NCBI GenBank assembly: GCA_903839035.1
Contig: CAIMAQ010000024.1
Span: 32,776 to 96,775, forward strand
Source: an uncultured Opitutia bacterium
GTDB lineage: Bacteria > Verrucomicrobiota > Verrucomicrobiia > Opitutales > Opitutaceae
Reading direction: 5' to 3'
Length of the DNA: 64,000 bases
A model generated the notes under the pieces. The model was not told where the DNA came from and ran no database searches. It saw only the letters and a list, made by a program, of their open reading frames with translations. Of the stretch, positions 35,101 through 43,618 are shown piece after piece (within the stretch, counting starts at the first letter, position 1; every line of letters starts with the position of its first letter). Both the position numbers and the translations under genes were made by a program.

Positions 35101-35335
35101 CGTCTACTACCCGATTCCGGCGGTCAACAAGCTCGACCTCCGCCTCGGCTACGTGTTCACGCAGGGGATCTGGCACGGCCACGCCAAGGGGCTCCGCATC
35201 CTGGCCAGCGTGGACAATGTCGCCGACCAGAAACCGCCGTTCTCGGACACGGTCTGGGGTTACAACGCGGGCCTCCATGCCCTGCTTGTCCAGGGCCGGG
35301 CCTACGGTTTGTCCCTCACGATTCCCCTTAACTAA
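32132..35335 (+). CDS. TonB-dependent receptor with STN signalling domain
   Basis: The ATG at 32132 gives 1067 residues with a signal peptide. An STN domain (about 45-110: YNLPAGEAVETLKQFSAQSG, GMLAGTGLEVV) is followed by the plug (NLRGLGSASTLVLVDGRRV, GASAIYGADAVAGVINIVLK) and a 22-strand type barrel ending in YGLSLTIPLN. It imports a ligand through the outer membrane using TonB energy. STN plus upstream FecI/FecR-type genes points to surface signalling. The ligand is unknown. A strong terminator follows the gene. Confidence 0.93.
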   Translation: MTSPLLTDRPQRRAASFPRLALAAVLAIGLTLISAAADAGRKTYNLPAGEAVETLKQFSAQSGEQIVYPVTQVTGAKTNAVKGDLTAREALDGMLAGTGLEVVQDEKTGALAVKKAAGPNGARAGRASGDSENSDRIEPALIRLAEYTVLGSRIRQTEIVGPSPVSSYNNDYIRESGAMTLADFINRIPQNYSGIASGRGSAPNELNPDFGQRTETSSPAFNFVLGAADSPPAQTGVSGVNLRGLGSASTLVLVDGRRVAQSGSGNRSTDTRQGFVNLDTIPLGMIDHIEVTNDGASAIYGADAVAGVINIVLKKNYTGSELATAYKATEHGGGRERNISLFSGFSYGQLSGTIGLDYYDRQSLKASDRSFSANQNHSAIAKGTLTPSGATAYGVDYRLNWGYPAVIQASGGTVPGEFNLLPGIRVVAVPAGSATTPSVSQFSLITTPASGTVVNASAQRRLNTASFLDLIPASKRDGANGNLKYVFNSHLEGYVSYRTSITRSLFNSQPTTSITGGFGTAAALPAAFNPFNQNVTVGMVLAEWGSTSQTVRTIDNAITGGLHGQTGNSWQWDIATTWQTQNLQQITRNFNGAGFAGLLTAADASKRFNPFIDASAPGAPSQAALLETLSVYPSLDTTSHLKSLDLETDGDLFGLPGGEVKAAFGGTVSQSAVDSYAVSYSSAVTPVASSRSVFGTQDTHAVFTEFNVPVFGKPNSATLLQRLDFQLAGRFEEVGAFSKFVPKFGVSWAPFKSLLVRGSVSQGFRAPGVTEYLTAPSTTTSSVTDPLRTPATTTGVIIAAGSSPTPKPELSDNKFAGIVYEPAYLAGFTFQANYYQTKQKDVYQLMTAQTIVNNESLFPDRVFRTAPNATDISLNQPGQITQVNRQFVNFGLVYSESAEFNVEYKLPGEKFGRWRVSAMGLRNLKSYRQVAPGQPAVILEDDTGSPPKWTYNSALYWSGGNWNASAFLWHLDGFSTNSAGSINTVNNSAIVYYPIPAVNKLDLRLGYVFTQGIWHGHAKGLRILASVDNVADQKPPFSDTVWGYNAGLHALLVQGRAYGLSLTIPLN

Positions 35336-35368
35336 TTCCACCGGCTCCGGCCAAATGATAAAGATTCC

Positions 35369-35404
35369 GGGACCCCGCCGCTCAGCGGCGGGTCCCTTCC
35401 TTTT
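35369..35404 (+). terminator. Terminator-like hairpin directly before the thioredoxin-repeat gene
   Basis: GGGACCCCGCCGC pairs with GCGGCGGGTCCC around a TCA loop (one bulged C), followed by TTCCTTTT. It ends 4 nt before the ATG of the thioredoxin-repeat gene, so it also covers that gene's ribosome-binding region. It may end the receptor message or attenuate readthrough. Confidence 0.75.
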
Positions 35405-35408
35405 CCCC

Positions 35409-38400
35409 ATGAATTCCCCCGTGCTTCGTTGCCTCGCCTTCACGACCGCCCTGCTGGGCGCCACGTTCCTCCGCGCCGAGACTCCGGTCTCGGTGCCCAC
35501 CTCCGCCCAAGCCGTCTCCGGGCGCCTGGCGGCGGGTGATGTCGCCCCCGACTTCGCGGTCGTGGGACCGAAGGGCGAGACGATTCACTTGGCGGACTTC
35601 AAGGGTCGCGTCGTGGTGGTGGACGTCTCCGCCACGTGGTGCGGGCCGTGTCAGGCCGCCATGCCGAACAACGACCGGATTTTCCGCAAGTATGCCGATC
35701 AGAGGGTCGTGTTGCTGGGCGTCACGACCGACGACACCCGCGAGGCCTACGACGGCTGGGTGCAGCGCAACTCCGGCAAGTACGCGTTCACGATGTCCTT
35801 CGATCCTGCAGGGCGCGAGGGCTGGAAGGAATCCACCTTCAACACCCAGTACCATGTGTCGGGCTTTCCCACGATGTTTGTCATCGGCCGCGACGGGAAA
35901 ATCACCGAAACGATTTCCGGCGGCGGCCCCGGTGAGGATTACCGGCTCGAATACGCCCTCGCCCGCGCCGGCGCCAAAGTCGACCTGGCCGCGATTCCGC
36001 CCGAGCCGAAAAAGGACCCGAACGAACCGAAGTCGATTCCGATGATGATGAAGACGCCCGCGATGAAGGTCGCATTGCCGATGATCGGCATGGGTGGCGC
36101 CGCGCCCGCCGGCGGCGGCTTCACCCCGGCCAAGTTTGGCAGTCTCGGGCGCGGGGCCGAGGTCCCCGACTTCTCCGTCACCGGCGCCGACGGCCAGCCG
36201 GTCAAGCTCTCGTCGTTCCGTGGCCGGACACTGCTCGTGCAGTTCAGCACCTCCAACGGGCCGCAACCGTGGTTCACAAAAATCGCCGCCGCCTACAAGG
36301 ACCAGCCGCTCGCGCTGCTCGCCGTGTTTTCGGCGACCGAGCGCGCCGATTTCGACAAATGGGTCGCGGCTCATCCCAATCCCGGCTTCGCCGTCGCCTG
36401 GGATCCGGCCGGCAAGGCTTGGGCGGAGAACGTCACCAACACGATCTTCGGCGTCGGCATGTATCCCGCCACGGTCGTGCTCAACGCCGAGGGCCAGCTC
36501 TGGAGCGGCGCCATCGGCATGGGCGCCAAGGTGGAAGCGATGGCCTATTCGATGCTCGCTCGCAACGGCGTGCAGCTCACCACCGAGCACATGGATGCGC
36601 TCGTCGCCGCAGGTGGAGCGATGCGGGCCGGGGGCACGATCAATCCTGCCCCGGGGTCTGACAAACCCGCGCCACCCCAGGCCGCGCTCCTCGCACCCGG
36701 TGCGATTGCGCCCGATTTCCTGATGAAAGACGCTGCAGGACATGACGTCCGCTTGTCCGACTTCAAGGGCAAGGTGGTCATCCTCGATTTCTGGGCTACC
36801 TGGTGCGGCCCGTGCATGGCCTCGATGCCGCACACCCAGGGACTGGCCGCCAAATACCGGGACCAGAACGTCGTGGTGCTGGGGGCGGGGACCAGCGACA
36901 AGATTGCCAGCTTCCAGGAGTGGATTCCCAAAAACCAGCCCAAGTACCCCGACATCCGCTTTGCCTACGACCTGAATGAGCGTGAGTCGCCGACCTTTGA
37001 GGACCGCGCCTCGGCCAAGCTTTATCACGTCGCGGGCATTCCCACGCAGTTCGTCATCGGTCGCGACGGCAGGATCGCCGGCGTGGTCGTGGGCTATGAC
37101 GGCGAGGGCGATGCCCGGATGGAGGCGGCCCTGGCCACCGCCGGCGTGAAGGTCGACGCGGTGGTCGTGGCGAAAGGCCGCGAGCAAGTTGCCAAAGAGG
37201 AGAAAGCCAGCAACAAGGCCGCCGCCGAGGCGGTAAAAAAACCGCGCGCACCGTTTCGCGAAAGCTACGGAAAACTCCGGGCCGGCGAAGTCGTGCCTGA
37301 CTTCACCGTGCTCACGCCCGAGGGCAAGGTGGCGAAGTTCTCGGACTACGCCAAGGGCAAGACCGTGATCCTCGATTTCTGGGCGACCTGGTGCGGCCCC
37401 TGTCAAAAGGCCATGCCGCACTACCAGGAGATTTACGACCGCTACCGTGACAAGAACGTCGTGATCCTCGGGGTCTGCTGCTTCGACACGCGCGAGAACT
37501 ACGACAAATGGGTCGCCGACCACAAGGGCAAGCTGACCTTTCCGACGGTGTTTGACCCCGTGGGCAAACCGGAGTCGAAGGACAAGGAAGCTTACGCGAA
37601 AACCGTGATGATGCAGCTTTCCCACGGGTCGCTGACGCCGTTGCCGACGACGCTGGTCGTCAACGCCGCCGGCCAATTGGTCGGCAGTTATGCTGGCTAT
37701 GGGGAGGTGGCCCGCGACGCGCTGGCCAATCTGCTCATGATTGCCGGGGTTGAGCTGGCGGTGGCGGACAAGCCCAAGGTGTTTTTCCCCGCTGGTTCCA
37801 CGGCGAAACCCGTCGTGAACCTTCCGGCGAAAACCAACCCGAAAGCCGGCACGCTGCAGGCCGGGACCGTCGCACCGGACTTCACCATGCAGACGGCCGC
37901 CGGCAAAGAGGTGAAACTCTCCGATTTCAAAGGCAAGGTCGTGATCCTCGATTTCTGGGCGACCTGGTGCGTTCCGTGCATCGCCTCGATGCCCCACACC
38001 CAGGAAATTGCCGCCAAATACAAGGACCAGGGCGTCGTGGTCCTGGCCTCCGGCACGAGCGACTACATCGCCAAGTTCAAGGAGTGGATTCCCAAGAATC
38101 AGCCCAAATATCCGGACCTGCTGTTCGCTTTTGACCCGAATGAGCGCGACTCCGCCACCTTCGATCAGCGCGCCTCGAGTAAGCACTATCATGTCATGGG
38201 CATCCCCACGCAGTTCGTGATCGACCGCGAGGGGAAGATCACCGCCACCATCGTCGGCAACGGCGGCAAGGAAGACGCCCGCACCGAGGCCGCGCTCGCT
38301 CGCGCCGGGGTGAAGGTGGACGCCGCGCGCAACGCCGCGGGCGAGAAACAGCTCACGGCGGCCGCGGAGGAAGAGGCCGAACGCGCGGCCGCCATGGCCG

Positions 38401-39563
38401 ACGAGGAGAAAAATCCCAAGCCGCACTTCTACGAAAGCTACGGTCAGGTCAAGGCGGGCCAACCGGCGCCCGACTTCGCCGCGCAGGATGCCGCGGGCGC
38501 CGCGGTGAAGTTCTCAGACCTCGCCAAGGGCAAGACGGTGGTGCTGAGTTTTTGGGCTGCCGGCCATGGCATACCTGCTGACCTGCTCGCGTTTCAGGAC
38601 GCTTGGGCGAAGAAATACGCCGCCCAGAGCGTGCTCTTCCTCGGCGTCGGAGCCTACGGCTCGCGGGAAGATTTTGACAAGTGGCATGCGGCCAATGCGC
38701 CGAAAATATCCTTTCCCGTGGTGTTTGATCCGGCCGGGGCGCCCCCGCGCCCGGCGAAATCGCCGGACGAAATGAACGCCGAGGAAAAAACCGCCTTCCG
38801 CGCGGCGACGCACGCGCATTTTGGCAAGGTCATCCCCATGGCGATCTCCGGCGGCATGATGGCCCCGATCCCGAACAACCTCGTCATCGACGCCAAGGGA
38901 AATTTTATTGGTTTCTATGTCGGAGCAGGTCCCCAGTCTGCCGACTCGCTCGGCAATCTGCTCCTGCGCGCCGGCGTCAAGCTCGCGCCCGAGGACATGC
39001 CGAAGAAGGTTTTCACTGCCGAGGAGACGAAGGAAAAGCCCCAGGAGGCGAAGGTCGCCTTGCTCAAAGTCGGGGCGGCGGCGCCCGATTTTCCCGCGAC
39101 AGACGCCGCCGGCAAACCAGTCAAGGTCTCCGACTATCGCGGCAAGGTGATCATCCTCGATTTTTGGGCGACGTGGTGTGGCCCCTGCCTCAATTCGATG
39201 CCGCATACCCAGGAAGTGGCCGCCCACTACAAGGACCAAGGCGTGGTCGTGCTGGCCAACTGCACCTCGGATGACCGCAAGAAATTCGAGACCTGGGTGA
39301 AGCGGAATCAGGAACAGTACCCCGACATCAATTTCTCGCATGACCCGCAGGAACGCGGCCCCGATCGCGCCTCGCGCAAGCTCTACGGGGTCGGCGGCAT
39401 CCCGCAGCAGTTCATCATCGACCGCGAGGGCAAGGTGGTGGCGCTGGTCACCGGCTACCTGAAAGGCGAGGCCCTCCTCGATGCCGCGCTGGCCAAGGCC
39501 GGCGTCAAGGTCGATCCGGCCTTGGTGGCCAAGGCCGTCGAGGACCTGAAGAAGCGCGAGTAA
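35409..39563 (+). CDS. Exported protein with seven tandem thioredoxin/TlpA-like domains
   Basis: Start at 35409 gives 1384 residues with a signal peptide (MNSPVLRCLAFTTALLGATFLRA). Seven thioredoxin-fold modules follow, at about 40-180, 240-385, 425-585, 620-770, 815-975, 1005-1165 and 1215-1370. Five keep a redox pair: CGPC at 78, 466, 662 and 1257 and CVPC at 854. Modules 2 (STSNGPQPW) and 6 (WAAGHGIPAD) have lost both Cys. Modules 3, 5 and 7 resemble one another, as do 4 and 6, so a two-module unit seems to have duplicated. Single TlpA proteins reduce periplasmic disulfides or serve cytochrome c maturation. The role of this array is unknown; it follows a FecIR-controlled receptor. Confidence 0.88.
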   Translation: MNSPVLRCLAFTTALLGATFLRAETPVSVPTSAQAVSGRLAAGDVAPDFAVVGPKGETIHLADFKGRVVVVDVSATWCGPCQAAMPNNDRIFRKYADQRVVLLGVTTDDTREAYDGWVQRNSGKYAFTMSFDPAGREGWKESTFNTQYHVSGFPTMFVIGRDGKITETISGGGPGEDYRLEYALARAGAKVDLAAIPPEPKKDPNEPKSIPMMMKTPAMKVALPMIGMGGAAPAGGGFTPAKFGSLGRGAEVPDFSVTGADGQPVKLSSFRGRTLLVQFSTSNGPQPWFTKIAAAYKDQPLALLAVFSATERADFDKWVAAHPNPGFAVAWDPAGKAWAENVTNTIFGVGMYPATVVLNAEGQLWSGAIGMGAKVEAMAYSMLARNGVQLTTEHMDALVAAGGAMRAGGTINPAPGSDKPAPPQAALLAPGAIAPDFLMKDAAGHDVRLSDFKGKVVILDFWATWCGPCMASMPHTQGLAAKYRDQNVVVLGAGTSDKIASFQEWIPKNQPKYPDIRFAYDLNERESPTFEDRASAKLYHVAGIPTQFVIGRDGRIAGVVVGYDGEGDARMEAALATAGVKVDAVVVAKGREQVAKEEKASNKAAAEAVKKPRAPFRESYGKLRAGEVVPDFTVLTPEGKVAKFSDYAKGKTVILDFWATWCGPCQKAMPHYQEIYDRYRDKNVVILGVCCFDTRENYDKWVADHKGKLTFPTVFDPVGKPESKDKEAYAKTVMMQLSHGSLTPLPTTLVVNAAGQLVGSYAGYGEVARDALANLLMIAGVELAVADKPKVFFPAGSTAKPVVNLPAKTNPKAGTLQAGTVAPDFTMQTAAGKEVKLSDFKGKVVILDFWATWCVPCIASMPHTQEIAAKYKDQGVVVLASGTSDYIAKFKEWIPKNQPKYPDLLFAFDPNERDSATFDQRASSKHYHVMGIPTQFVIDREGKITATIVGNGGKEDARTEAALARAGVKVDAARNAAGEKQLTAAAEEEAERAAAMADEEKNPKPHFYESYGQVKAGQPAPDFAAQDAAGAAVKFSDLAKGKTVVLSFWAAGHGIPADLLAFQDAWAKKYAAQSVLFLGVGAYGSREDFDKWHAANAPKISFPVVFDPAGAPPRPAKSPDEMNAEEKTAFRAATHAHFGKVIPMAISGGMMAPIPNNLVIDAKGNFIGFYVGAGPQSADSLGNLLLRAGVKLAPEDMPKKVFTAEETKEKPQEAKVALLKVGAAAPDFPATDAAGKPVKVSDYRGKVIILDFWATWCGPCLNSMPHTQEVAAHYKDQGVVVLANCTSDDRKKFETWVKRNQEQYPDINFSHDPQERGPDRASRKLYGVGGIPQQFIIDREGKVVALVTGYLKGEALLDAALAKAGVKVDPALVAKAVEDLKKRE

Positions 39564-39688
39564 GCGGCGTCCCGGTCCCGGAGACGGTCCGCCGCCGTCC
39601 CGGCGGGTCGTCCGCCAGTTTAGTGCCTTTGGGGTAGAGGGCGGGGCTCGACCCCGGGCGGCCCGCTGCTTGACTGGGGGCAGTCCCG

Positions 39689-41068
39689 ATGCACTCGCCG
39701 TTCAAAACCATCATCGAGCCGTTCCGGATCAAGTCGGTCGAACCGATCCGCTTCACCACCCGCGAGCAGCGCGTCGCCGCGCTCACCAAGGCCGGCTACA
39801 ACCCCTTCCTCCTCCGCGCGGAAGACGTGCTCATCGACCTGCTGACCGACTCCGGCACCGGCGCCATGTCAAAATACCAATGGGCCGGCATGATGCGGGG
39901 CGACGAATCCTACGCGGGGGCCGACTCGTTCTTCCGCTTCGAGGCCGCGGTGCGCGACATCACCGGGTTGAAGCACATCCTGCCCACGCACCAGGGCCGC
40001 GCCGCCGAGCGCGTGCTGTTCACCAGCGTACTGCAGGCCGGCGACGTCGTGCCGAGCAACACCCACTTCGACACCACCCGGGCCAACATCGAGGCCCGGG
40101 GCGCGACCGCCCTCGACCTGCCCGTGCCGGAAGGACGCCAGCCGCAGTTGCGTGCGCCGTTCAAGGGCAACCTGGATCTCGGCGCGCTGGAGCGCTGCCT
40201 CGTGGAGCACAAGGGCCGCGTGCCACTGGCGATGATCACGATCACGAACAATTCCGGCGGCGGCCAGCCGGTCTCGCTGGAGAACATCCGCGGGGCGCGC
40301 GCCATCTGCCAGCAACACGGGGTGCCGCTGTTTCTCGACAGCTGCCGTTTTGCGGAAAACGCGTGGTTCATCAAGCAGCGCGAACCGGGCCTGGCGGAAA
40401 AAACGCCGCTGGAGATTGCCCGCGCCATGTTTGCCTGCGCCGACGGCGCGACCATGAGCGCCAAGAAGGACGGCATGGCCAACATCGGCGGCTTCCTCGC
40501 GATCAACGACGACGCGTGGGCCGAGCGGGCGCGGAACAATCTCATCCTGACCGAGGGATTTCCCACTTATGGCGGGCTGGCCGGCTACGACCTTGAGGCG
40601 CTGGCGATCGGGTTTTATGAAGCGCTCGAGGAGGATTACCTGCGCTACCGGATCCGCTCGATCGAATACCTCGGCGACGTGCTCATAAAGGCCGGCGTGC
40701 CGATTGTCCAGCCGACGGGCGGTCACGCGGTGTACATCGATGCGAAGGCGATGCTGCCGCACATCCCGCCGCACGAATTTCCGGCGTGGGCGCTGTCGTG
40801 TGCACTTTATCTTGAGGGCGGCGTGCGCGGCGTCGAGATCGGCACGGTGATGTTTGGCCGCCAGCCGGACGGCACGGAGAAGCCCGCGGCGATGGAACTC
40901 GTGCGGCTGGCGTTTCCGCGGCGCGTTTATACCCAGAGCCATGTGGACTACCTCGGCGAGGTCATCCTGCACGTGTTTGGGCAGCGGGACAAAATTCGCG
41001 GCCTGAAGCTGGTCTCCGCGCCCGAGGTGCTGCGTCATTTCACCGCACGGTTTGAACCGGTGCCGTAG
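39689..41068 (+). CDS. Tryptophanase / tyrosine phenol-lyase family beta-eliminating lyase
   Basis: The 459-residue protein is clearly of the tryptophanase/TPL family: ILPTHQGRAAERVL, NNSGGGQPVSLENI, PLP lysine Lys260 in TMSAKKDGMANIGG, and PTGGHAVYIDA. Diagnostic positions are mixed: Asp128 (HFDTT) and His450 (LRHFTARF) match tryptophanase, while Arg412 in PRRVYTQSHVD matches the Arg of tyrosine phenol-lyase. These equivalences are recalled, not aligned. It should release indole or phenol plus pyruvate and ammonia. The nearby Tyr pathway makes either substrate plausible. Confidence 0.88.
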   Translation: MHSPFKTIIEPFRIKSVEPIRFTTREQRVAALTKAGYNPFLLRAEDVLIDLLTDSGTGAMSKYQWAGMMRGDESYAGADSFFRFEAAVRDITGLKHILPTHQGRAAERVLFTSVLQAGDVVPSNTHFDTTRANIEARGATALDLPVPEGRQPQLRAPFKGNLDLGALERCLVEHKGRVPLAMITITNNSGGGQPVSLENIRGARAICQQHGVPLFLDSCRFAENAWFIKQREPGLAEKTPLEIARAMFACADGATMSAKKDGMANIGGFLAINDDAWAERARNNLILTEGFPTYGGLAGYDLEALAIGFYEALEEDYLRYRIRSIEYLGDVLIKAGVPIVQPTGGHAVYIDAKAMLPHIPPHEFPAWALSCALYLEGGVRGVEIGTVMFGRQPDGTEKPAAMELVRLAFPRRVYTQSHVDYLGEVILHVFGQRDKIRGLKLVSAPEVLRHFTARFEPVP

Positions 41069-41085
41069 CCGGCAAGACCGCGGGT

Positions 41086-41105
41086 GCCCGCCCTGCGGGG
41101 CGGGC
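41086..41105. terminator. Hairpin after the lyase gene
   Basis: GCCCGCCC and GGGCGGGC form an 8-bp stem with a TGCG loop, 17 nt after the lyase stop. There is no T-run, so terminator function is only possible. Confidence 0.4.
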
Positions 41106-41141
41106 TAGACATCGCGGGGCGTTCGCGACAGAGTGCGGGCG

Positions 41142-42647
41142 ATGCACTTCCTCACCCCGGTTCGCAGGCGTGGCGTCGCCCTGGCTTTGGCGTGGCTGAC
41201 GGCGTGGCCGCTCCTCGCCACGGAGACCCCGGCCCGGCCGCACCGGCTGCTGATCGACCATGACGGCCACCTGCTGTTTTCCACCCTCACGACCAACTAC
41301 CGCGCCGATGTGGACGAGGAAGTCCGCGAAATCCCCGCCAACGTCACGACGTACCTGCTCTGCAGCGGCGCCGGTCGGACGTATTTTCCCACGAAGGTGG
41401 GGCTGGTGGACCCGAACCTGAAGCAATTGATCGCCGAGCATGCCAAGGGAAACGATCCGTTCGGGTATTTCTTGGAAAAACTGAAGGCGTCGGGCCGCGA
41501 GACGTTTGTCGAGTTCCGGATGAACGACGTGCACAACCCCACGGACCCGAACCACTGGAACATGCCGCTGGTGCGCGAGCAGCACCCCGACGTGATCGCC
41601 CGGCCCGAGGCGGCGGCGCGCAATGACCCGGAGTGGTTGAACTGGAGCCTGGATTTCTCGAATCCGAAGGCGAACGCCTACGTAACCGCGATGCTGCGCG
41701 AGGTGGTGGAGAAATACGCGCCGGTGATGGACGGTCTGCAGATGGACTGGATGCGCTTTCCGCGCCACCTCTCCGGCGTGGGCGACGAGGTGTGGGCCAA
41801 GCGCGCGGTGCTGACGCGGATCGTGGAGCAAACCCGCGAGCTGACCAAGGCCCACGGGCTGAAGCTTGCGGTGCGCGTGCCGAGCACGCTGCGCGGCTGC
41901 CGTGTGCTGGGGCTCGACGTGGAGGACTGGGTGAAGCGCGGACTCGTCGATTTTGTGGTGGTGTCGGAGTTCCTCGACACGGACTACACCATGCCGATCG
42001 CCGAATTCCGTGCGAAGTTCGGGCCGGCGATGCCGATCTACGCCTCGGTGGAGATCGAGCACGGCTGGCAGTTCCACTGCCCCGAGTCGTTGCGGGCGAC
42101 CGCGACGGGGCTGTATGACTGTGGCGCGGACGGGATCAGCCTGTTTAATTTTGTCGGGCGTTACACGTTTGGCGCGGTGCCCTACGACTGGCTGGCGGGC
42201 CTTGAGTCACCGGCGACGGCGGCGAAGAAACCGCTGCTCTATTCCCTGCCAGTGAACAAATATCGCAAGGAAATGGACCAACCCGCGGTGCTGCCGGTGT
42301 CGGTGCCGGCGCACAGCACGGTGAAGCTGCCCCTGACCCTGCCGGGTCTGGCGCTGCCGGCCTGGCGGGCGCGCCTGCTGATCGCGGCGGATGCGCCGCT
42401 GGTGGTGACACTGAACGGCCAGGCCGTCGAGCTGGTCCCGACGCTGCATCCCACCGAGATGTTTGTGGAATTCATCCCGGCGGCCAATAATTTCTCCAAC
42501 ATCGGGAGTCACCGCCCGGCGCGCGAGCAGTCGCATTTCTACCGCTTCGAGGCGGCGGGGCTGCAGGCGGGGGCAAACACGCTCGAGCTGCGCAACGATA
42601 CCGACCAGGCGATCGAGGTGAAGCGGGTTAACCTCGGGTTGTGGTGA
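41142..42647 (+). CDS. Exported glycoside hydrolase-like (GHL10-type) protein
   Basis: I use the ATG at 41142 (501 residues) with a signal peptide ending near PLLA; a GTG 9 nt upstream is possible. The central part is a TIM-barrel-like region with PEWLNWSLDFSNPKANAYV, VMDGLQMDWMRFPRHLSG and VDFVVVSEFLDTDYTM, typical of family-10-like hydrolases (GHL10). The last ~130 residues look like a beta-sandwich. It probably cleaves or binds a polysaccharide outside the cytoplasm; substrate unknown. A perfect palindrome follows its stop. Confidence 0.7.
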   Translation: MHFLTPVRRRGVALALAWLTAWPLLATETPARPHRLLIDHDGHLLFSTLTTNYRADVDEEVREIPANVTTYLLCSGAGRTYFPTKVGLVDPNLKQLIAEHAKGNDPFGYFLEKLKASGRETFVEFRMNDVHNPTDPNHWNMPLVREQHPDVIARPEAAARNDPEWLNWSLDFSNPKANAYVTAMLREVVEKYAPVMDGLQMDWMRFPRHLSGVGDEVWAKRAVLTRIVEQTRELTKAHGLKLAVRVPSTLRGCRVLGLDVEDWVKRGLVDFVVVSEFLDTDYTMPIAEFRAKFGPAMPIYASVEIEHGWQFHCPESLRATATGLYDCGADGISLFNFVGRYTFGAVPYDWLAGLESPATAAKKPLLYSLPVNKYRKEMDQPAVLPVSVPAHSTVKLPLTLPGLALPAWRARLLIAADAPLVVTLNGQAVELVPTLHPTEMFVEFIPAANNFSNIGSHRPAREQSHFYRFEAAGLQAGANTLELRNDTDQAIEVKRVNLGLW

Positions 42648-42733
42648 TTTAGCCCACGGAACACACGGAATACACGGAAGAAAACCTCGGGATTTTCTGG
42701 CTCAGGATAATTCCGTGTGTTCCGTGGGCTAAA
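42648..42733. repeat. Perfect 24-bp palindrome (9-nt period arms)
   Basis: Arms 42648-42671 and 42710-42733 are exact reverse complements around 38 nt. The left arm and its continuation repeat CACGGAA-type 9-mers (CACGGAACA, CACGGAATA, CACGGAAGA). It fills the gap between convergent genes and is the most exact member of this family in the window. Confidence 0.75.
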
Positions 42734-42748
42734 CTCCGAAGGATTTGT

Positions 42749-43531
42749 TCACCGCGCAGTCCAGCCGCCGTCGATGGGAATGGCGGCGCCGGTGATGGAC
42801 CGGGCGGTCTCGCCGCACAGGAACACTGCGAGCGCGGCGACCTCGGTGATCTCGACGAAGCGTTTTGAAGGCTGGGCGGCGAGGATGACTTCCTTGATGA
42901 CCCTCGCGCGCGGCAGTTGGTGCGCCTTGGTCTGGCTCTCGATCTGGCCCTCGACGAGGGGCGTCAGGACGTAGCCCGGGCAGATGGCGTTGCAGGTAAT
43001 GCCGGTCTCGGCGACCTCGAGCGCAACGGATTTAGTCAGGCCGACCTGGCCGTGCTTGGCGGCGACGTAAGCGGACTTGAACGGAGAGGCGACGAGCCCG
43101 TGGGCGGACGCGAGGTTGATGATGCGGCCCCAGTTGCGGCGCTTCATGCCGGGCAGCGCCACGCGGATGGCGTAGAAACTCGAGTTGAGGATGACGGCCT
43201 GGATGGCGAGCCAGCGGTCCACGGGAAAATCCTCGACCGGCGAGACGAACTGGATGCCGGCATTGTTGACCAGGATATCCACGCTGCCGCAGGCCGACTC
43301 GGCCGCCGCGATGAGGGCGGCGACCTCCTCGGGCTTGGTGACGTCGGCGGGATGATACAGCACGCGGACGCCGGTGGACGCCGCGAGTTCTCCGCGGAGT
43401 TTTTCGATCACGGCCGCGTCGCCAAAGCCGTTGAGCATCACGTTGGCGCCGGCCTGGGCCAGGGCGCGGGCGATGCCCAGCCCGATCCCGCTGGTGGAGC
43501 CGGTGACGACGGCGGTTTTGTTTTTTAGCAT
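42749..43531 (-). CDS. 3-hydroxybutyrate dehydrogenase (SDR)
   Basis: The 260-residue short-chain dehydrogenase has the NAD motif TGSTSGIGLGIA, NNAGIQ, and the catalytic Ser/Tyr/Lys in NLASAHGLVASPFKSAYVAAKHG. The conserved HGLVAS and the C-terminal GAAIPIDGGWTAR are typical of D-3-hydroxybutyrate dehydrogenase. It interconverts 3-hydroxybutyrate and acetoacetate with NAD. With the thiolase and synthetase region upstream in the window, it fits acetoacetate/PHB metabolism. A palindrome lies just before its start. Confidence 0.9.
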   Translation of the reverse strand: MLKNKTAVVTGSTSGIGLGIARALAQAGANVMLNGFGDAAVIEKLRGELAASTGVRVLYHPADVTKPEEVAALIAAAESACGSVDILVNNAGIQFVSPVEDFPVDRWLAIQAVILNSSFYAIRVALPGMKRRNWGRIINLASAHGLVASPFKSAYVAAKHGQVGLTKSVALEVAETGITCNAICPGYVLTPLVEGQIESQTKAHQLPRARVIKEVILAAQPSKRFVEITEVAALAVFLCGETARSITGAAIPIDGGWTAR

Positions 43532-43541
43532 GGGTGGGGTA

Positions 43542-43618
43542 TTTTTACAGGAGGTAACGGAGAGAATGGAGGAATGAAGGGAAGCAGCCTTAGTTTCCCC
43601 CGTTACCTCCGGTAAAAA
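43542..43618. repeat. Purine-rich intergenic palindrome
   Basis: Arms 43542-43560 and 43600-43618 pair at 18 of 19 positions. The right arm is almost the same as that of the element at 20500-20579 (both contain CCGTTACCTCCGGTAAA), so these two are copies. It separates the dehydrogenase from the glycosyltransferase gene and overlaps the latter's last codons. Confidence 0.7.

Noticed and set aside
35382..38462. Very long open frame antisense to the thioredoxin-array gene
   Set aside because: It mirrors the codon pattern of the real gene in GC-rich DNA, has no recognisable domain, and overlaps five clear CxxC thioredoxin domains on the plus strand.
43542..43618. Palindrome considered as intrinsic terminator for the dehydrogenase or glycosyltransferase
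   Set aside because: Its arms are 39 nt apart and a near-copy occurs at 20500, so a dispersed repeat explains it better.
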